From the NCBI GenBank assembly GCA_002308955.1, contig DBWJ01000043.1, forward strand, positions 1,944-9,599: DNA of 7,656 nucleotides, given 5' to 3'. Under the pieces are notes generated by a model, which saw only the letters and a list, made by a program, of their open reading frames with translations, ran no database searches and had not been told where the DNA came from. Each line of letters starts with the position of its first letter. The stretch's first letter is position 1. This stretch comes from Lachnoclostridium sp. UBA1241 (GTDB taxonomy: Bacteria > Bacillota > Clostridia > Lachnospirales > Lachnospiraceae). Below are positions 5,733-7,656 of the stretch, in pieces. The translations under genes and the position numbers were made by a program.

Positions 5733-7316
5733 ATGTGCTCGATAATGGGTTACTGCGGCAGTTCGGCCGTTATGGAAAAATTCTTGACCGGTTTCGGGAG
5801 GACCAAATCCCGCGGACCGGACGATACCAGAATTGTAAAGACCGGTGACGGAATCTTAGGATTCCACCGGCTTGCGATCATGGGACTTCATCCGGAAGGA
5901 ATGCAGCCGTTTGAATCAAATGGCTGTTATGCTGTTTGTAACGGCGAAATCTACGGCTTTGAAAAGGTGCGGCAAATGCTACGGGACAAGGGCTACACCT
6001 TCGAAAGCGACAGTGACTGCGAAGTGCTTCTGCCGCTTTACCACGAGTACGGAACCGATATGTTCGGAATGCTCGACGCGGAGTTTGCCTGCATTCTCTA
6101 TGACGGCGACACCGGCGAGTACATCGCGGCGCGCGACCCGATCGGAATCCGCCCGCTTTATTACGGCTATGATGAGGCCGGAACGATTATCTTTGCGAGC
6201 GAAGCGAAGAACCTTGTGGGCCTTACCGATAAGATTATGCCTTTCCCGCCCGGACATTATTATAAGGGCGGCAAATTCCATTGCTACCGGGACATTACCG
6301 AAGTCCGTAGCATTTGCCGTGATGACCTTGAGACCGCCTGCGCGAACATCCGTGAGAAGCTTGTAGCGGGTGTAAAGAAGCGTCTTGTGGCGGATGCAAA
6401 GGTCGGTTTTCTGCTTTCGGGCGGCCTCGATTCCTCCCTTGTGTGCGCGATTGCCGCAAGAGAGTCCGATAAGCCCATTGAGACCTTTGCCATCGGTATG
6501 GAAAAGGATGCGATTGACCTGAAGTACGCGCGTCAGGTGGCCGAGTTCATCGGAAGCCACCACACCGAAGTGTTCATGACACCCGAGGAAGTGATTTCGT
6601 CGCTTTCCGATGTCATCAAGCTTCTCGGAACTTATGACATCACGACTATCCGCGCGAGCATGGGCATGTACCTTGTGTGTAAGGCAATCCATGAGACGAC
6701 CGATATCCGCGTGCTTCTGACCGGAGAAATCTCGGACGAGCTGTTCGGTTACAAGTACACGGATTTTGCGCCGGATGCGGAAGCTTTCCAGGCCGAGTCC
6801 GTAAAGCGCGTAAGCGAGCTTCATATGTATGACGTGCTCCGCGCGGACCGCTGCATCTCCGTGAACTCTTTAGAGGCGCGGGTTCCCTTCGGTGATCTCG
6901 ATTTCGTGCAATATGTGATGGAACTTGACCCGGCGAAGAAGATGAACGTCTATAACAAGGGCAAATACCTCCTGCGTCATGCATTTGAGGGGCTCGGGTA
7001 CCTGCCGGATGAGATTCTCTGGAGAGAGAAGGCTGCGTTCTCCGATGCCGTCGGGCACTCGATGGTGGACGATCTGAAGGAGTTTGCCGAGAGCCGCTAC
7101 ACCGATGAGGAGTACGAGCGGCTTCGCGAGAAATACACATTCGGCAAACCGTTTACGAAGGAATCCCTTCTGTACCGTGAGATTTTCGAATCGTTCTATC
7201 CGGGACAGGCGGAGATGGTAAAGGATTTCTGGATGCCGAACAAAGAATGGGAAGGCTGTAACGTAAACGATCCGTCGGCAAGAGTGCTTTCGAACTACGG
7301 CGCAAGCGGAGAGTGA
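5733..7316 (+). CDS. asnB: Asparagine synthetase, glutamine-hydrolysing
   Basis: Converts aspartate, glutamine and ATP to asparagine, glutamate, AMP and pyrophosphate in the cytoplasm. At 527 residues it is slightly shorter than E. coli AsnB (554). The N-terminal amidotransferase domain (2 to about 195) has the nucleophile Cys2 in MCSIMGYCG, Arg46 in FHRLAIM, CNGEIY at 69-74 and the SDSDCEVLL stretch at 92-100. The C-terminal synthetase domain (about 205-510) has the ATP pyrophosphatase loop SGGLDSS at 229-235 and LLTGEISDELFGYKY at 328-342. The start is fixed by the need to expose Cys2 and by GGAGG 8 nt upstream. It lies 75 nt after amt, with a strong hairpin in the gap, and 20 nt before pyrG. 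Both domains look intact. A paralogue acting on another amide acceptor cannot be excluded, but the neighbours favour asparagine. Confidence 0.95.
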   Translation: MCSIMGYCGSSAVMEKFLTGFGRTKSRGPDDTRIVKTGDGILGFHRLAIMGLHPEGMQPFESNGCYAVCNGEIYGFEKVRQMLRDKGYTFESDSDCEVLLPLYHEYGTDMFGMLDAEFACILYDGDTGEYIAARDPIGIRPLYYGYDEAGTIIFASEAKNLVGLTDKIMPFPPGHYYKGGKFHCYRDITEVRSICRDDLETACANIREKLVAGVKKRLVADAKVGFLLSGGLDSSLVCAIAARESDKPIETFAIGMEKDAIDLKYARQVAEFIGSHHTEVFMTPEEVISSLSDVIKLLGTYDITTIRASMGMYLVCKAIHETTDIRVLLTGEISDELFGYKYTDFAPDAEAFQAESVKRVSELHMYDVLRADRCISVNSLEARVPFGDLDFVQYVMELDPAKKMNVYNKGKYLLRHAFEGLGYLPDEILWREKAAFSDAVGHSMVDDLKEFAESRYTDEEYERLREKYTFGKPFTKESLLYREIFESFYPGQAEMVKDFWMPNKEWEGCNVNDPSARVLSNYGASGE

Positions 7317-7336
7317 GATTTATCTGGAGGTGTGGC

Positions 7337-7656
7337 ATGACGAAATATGTATTTGTTACGGGCGGTGTTGTTTCGGGACTCGGTAAGGGAATCACGGCAG
7401 CGTCCCTCGGACGTCTTTTAAAGGCCCGCGGGCTTAAGGTGGCCGCGCAGAAGCTGGATCCGTACATCAACGTGGATCCGGGCACCATGAGCCCTTATCA
7501 GCACGGCGAAGTGTACGTCACCGAGGACGGCGCGGAGACCGATCTGGACCTCGGACACTATGAAAGATTCATCGACGAGAATTTGAATAAATACTCCAAC
7601 CTTACAACCGGTAAGGTGTACTGGAACGTTCTGAATAAGGAGCGCCGCGGCGAATA
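7337..7656 (+). CDS. pyrG: CTP synthase, N-terminal part; cut by the window edge
   Basis: The first 106 codons (of about 535 in the family) are present and open to the window end. The enzyme aminates UTP to CTP using ATP and glutamine and forms cytoplasmic tetramers. The visible part is the synthetase (amidoligase) domain: the P-loop-like GGVVSGLGKGI at 9-19 with Lys17, KLDPYINVDPGTMSPYQHGE at 39-58, and DGAETDLDLGHYERF at 64-78 with the Mg-binding Asp71 (Asp72 in E. coli). The glutaminase domain would lie outside. GGAGG at 7326-7330, 6 nt before ATG, and only 20 nt after asnB, suggest co-transcription. No separate promoter is visible in the gap, and none of the PyrR or G-tract attenuation leaders known for some Firmicute pyrimidine genes would fit there. 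Confidence 0.97.
   Translation, partial: MTKYVFVTGGVVSGLGKGITAASLGRLLKARGLKVAAQKLDPYINVDPGTMSPYQHGEVYVTEDGAETDLDLGHYERFIDENLNKYSNLTTGKVYWNVLNKERRGE

Noticed and set aside
5979..6824. 281-codon minus-strand open frame opposite asnB
   Set aside because: Antisense shadow of the asnB reading frame; no family resemblance or ribosome site seen.
1..7656. CRISPR arrays, tRNA/rRNA genes, insertion sequences or phage genes
   Set aside because: No spaced direct repeats, tRNA-like folds, terminal inverted repeats with transposase, or integrase-like frames were found by reading.

Overview
The window looks like a nitrogen-assimilation locus from a clostridial Firmicute, most likely of the Lachnospiraceae/Oscillospiraceae kind. 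This rests on family knowledge and eye inspection, with no database search. The evidence is a type III glutamine synthetase, a split 'archaeal-type' glutamate synthase amidotransferase subunit, an ECF-type thiamine S-component, strong AGGAGG-like ribosome sites and consensus SigA promoters. Base composition is intermediate (about half GC by eye).

Layout. Positions 1-578 (minus strand) hold the first 192 codons of a class II glutamine amidotransferase, the glutaminase subunit of a split glutamate synthase (gltB1); it runs off the left edge. Positions 579-866 are a divergent control region. On the minus strand it has a perfect TTGACA-17-TATAAT promoter followed at once by a long terminator-like hairpin; on the plus strand it has a weaker promoter for thiT. 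Positions 867-1565 are thiT, the thiamine-binding S-component of an ECF transporter. Positions 1566-1710 are a second control region with another perfect TTGACA-17-TATAAT promoter and another immediate terminator-like hairpin. From 1711 to the right edge four plus-strand genes follow, probably co-transcribed: glnN (GS-III), amt fused to a PII/GlnK domain, asnB (asparagine synthetase) and the 5' part of pyrG (CTP synthase).

How it fits together. Amt imports ammonium and its fused PII domain probably senses ATP/ADP/2-oxoglutarate. GlnN fixes ammonium into glutamine. GltB1, with partners outside the window, moves the amide nitrogen onto 2-oxoglutarate. AsnB and PyrG spend glutamine to make asparagine and CTP. 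ThiT does not obviously belong to this theme.

The most interesting signals are (1) the matching promoter-plus-hairpin leaders of glnN and gltB1, which share the block GCAAAGGCGT 12-13 nt after the -10 box and look like a common attenuation/antitermination device, and (2) the single-chain Amt-PII protein, whose PII domain keeps the ligand-binding residues but lacks the uridylylation tyrosine.
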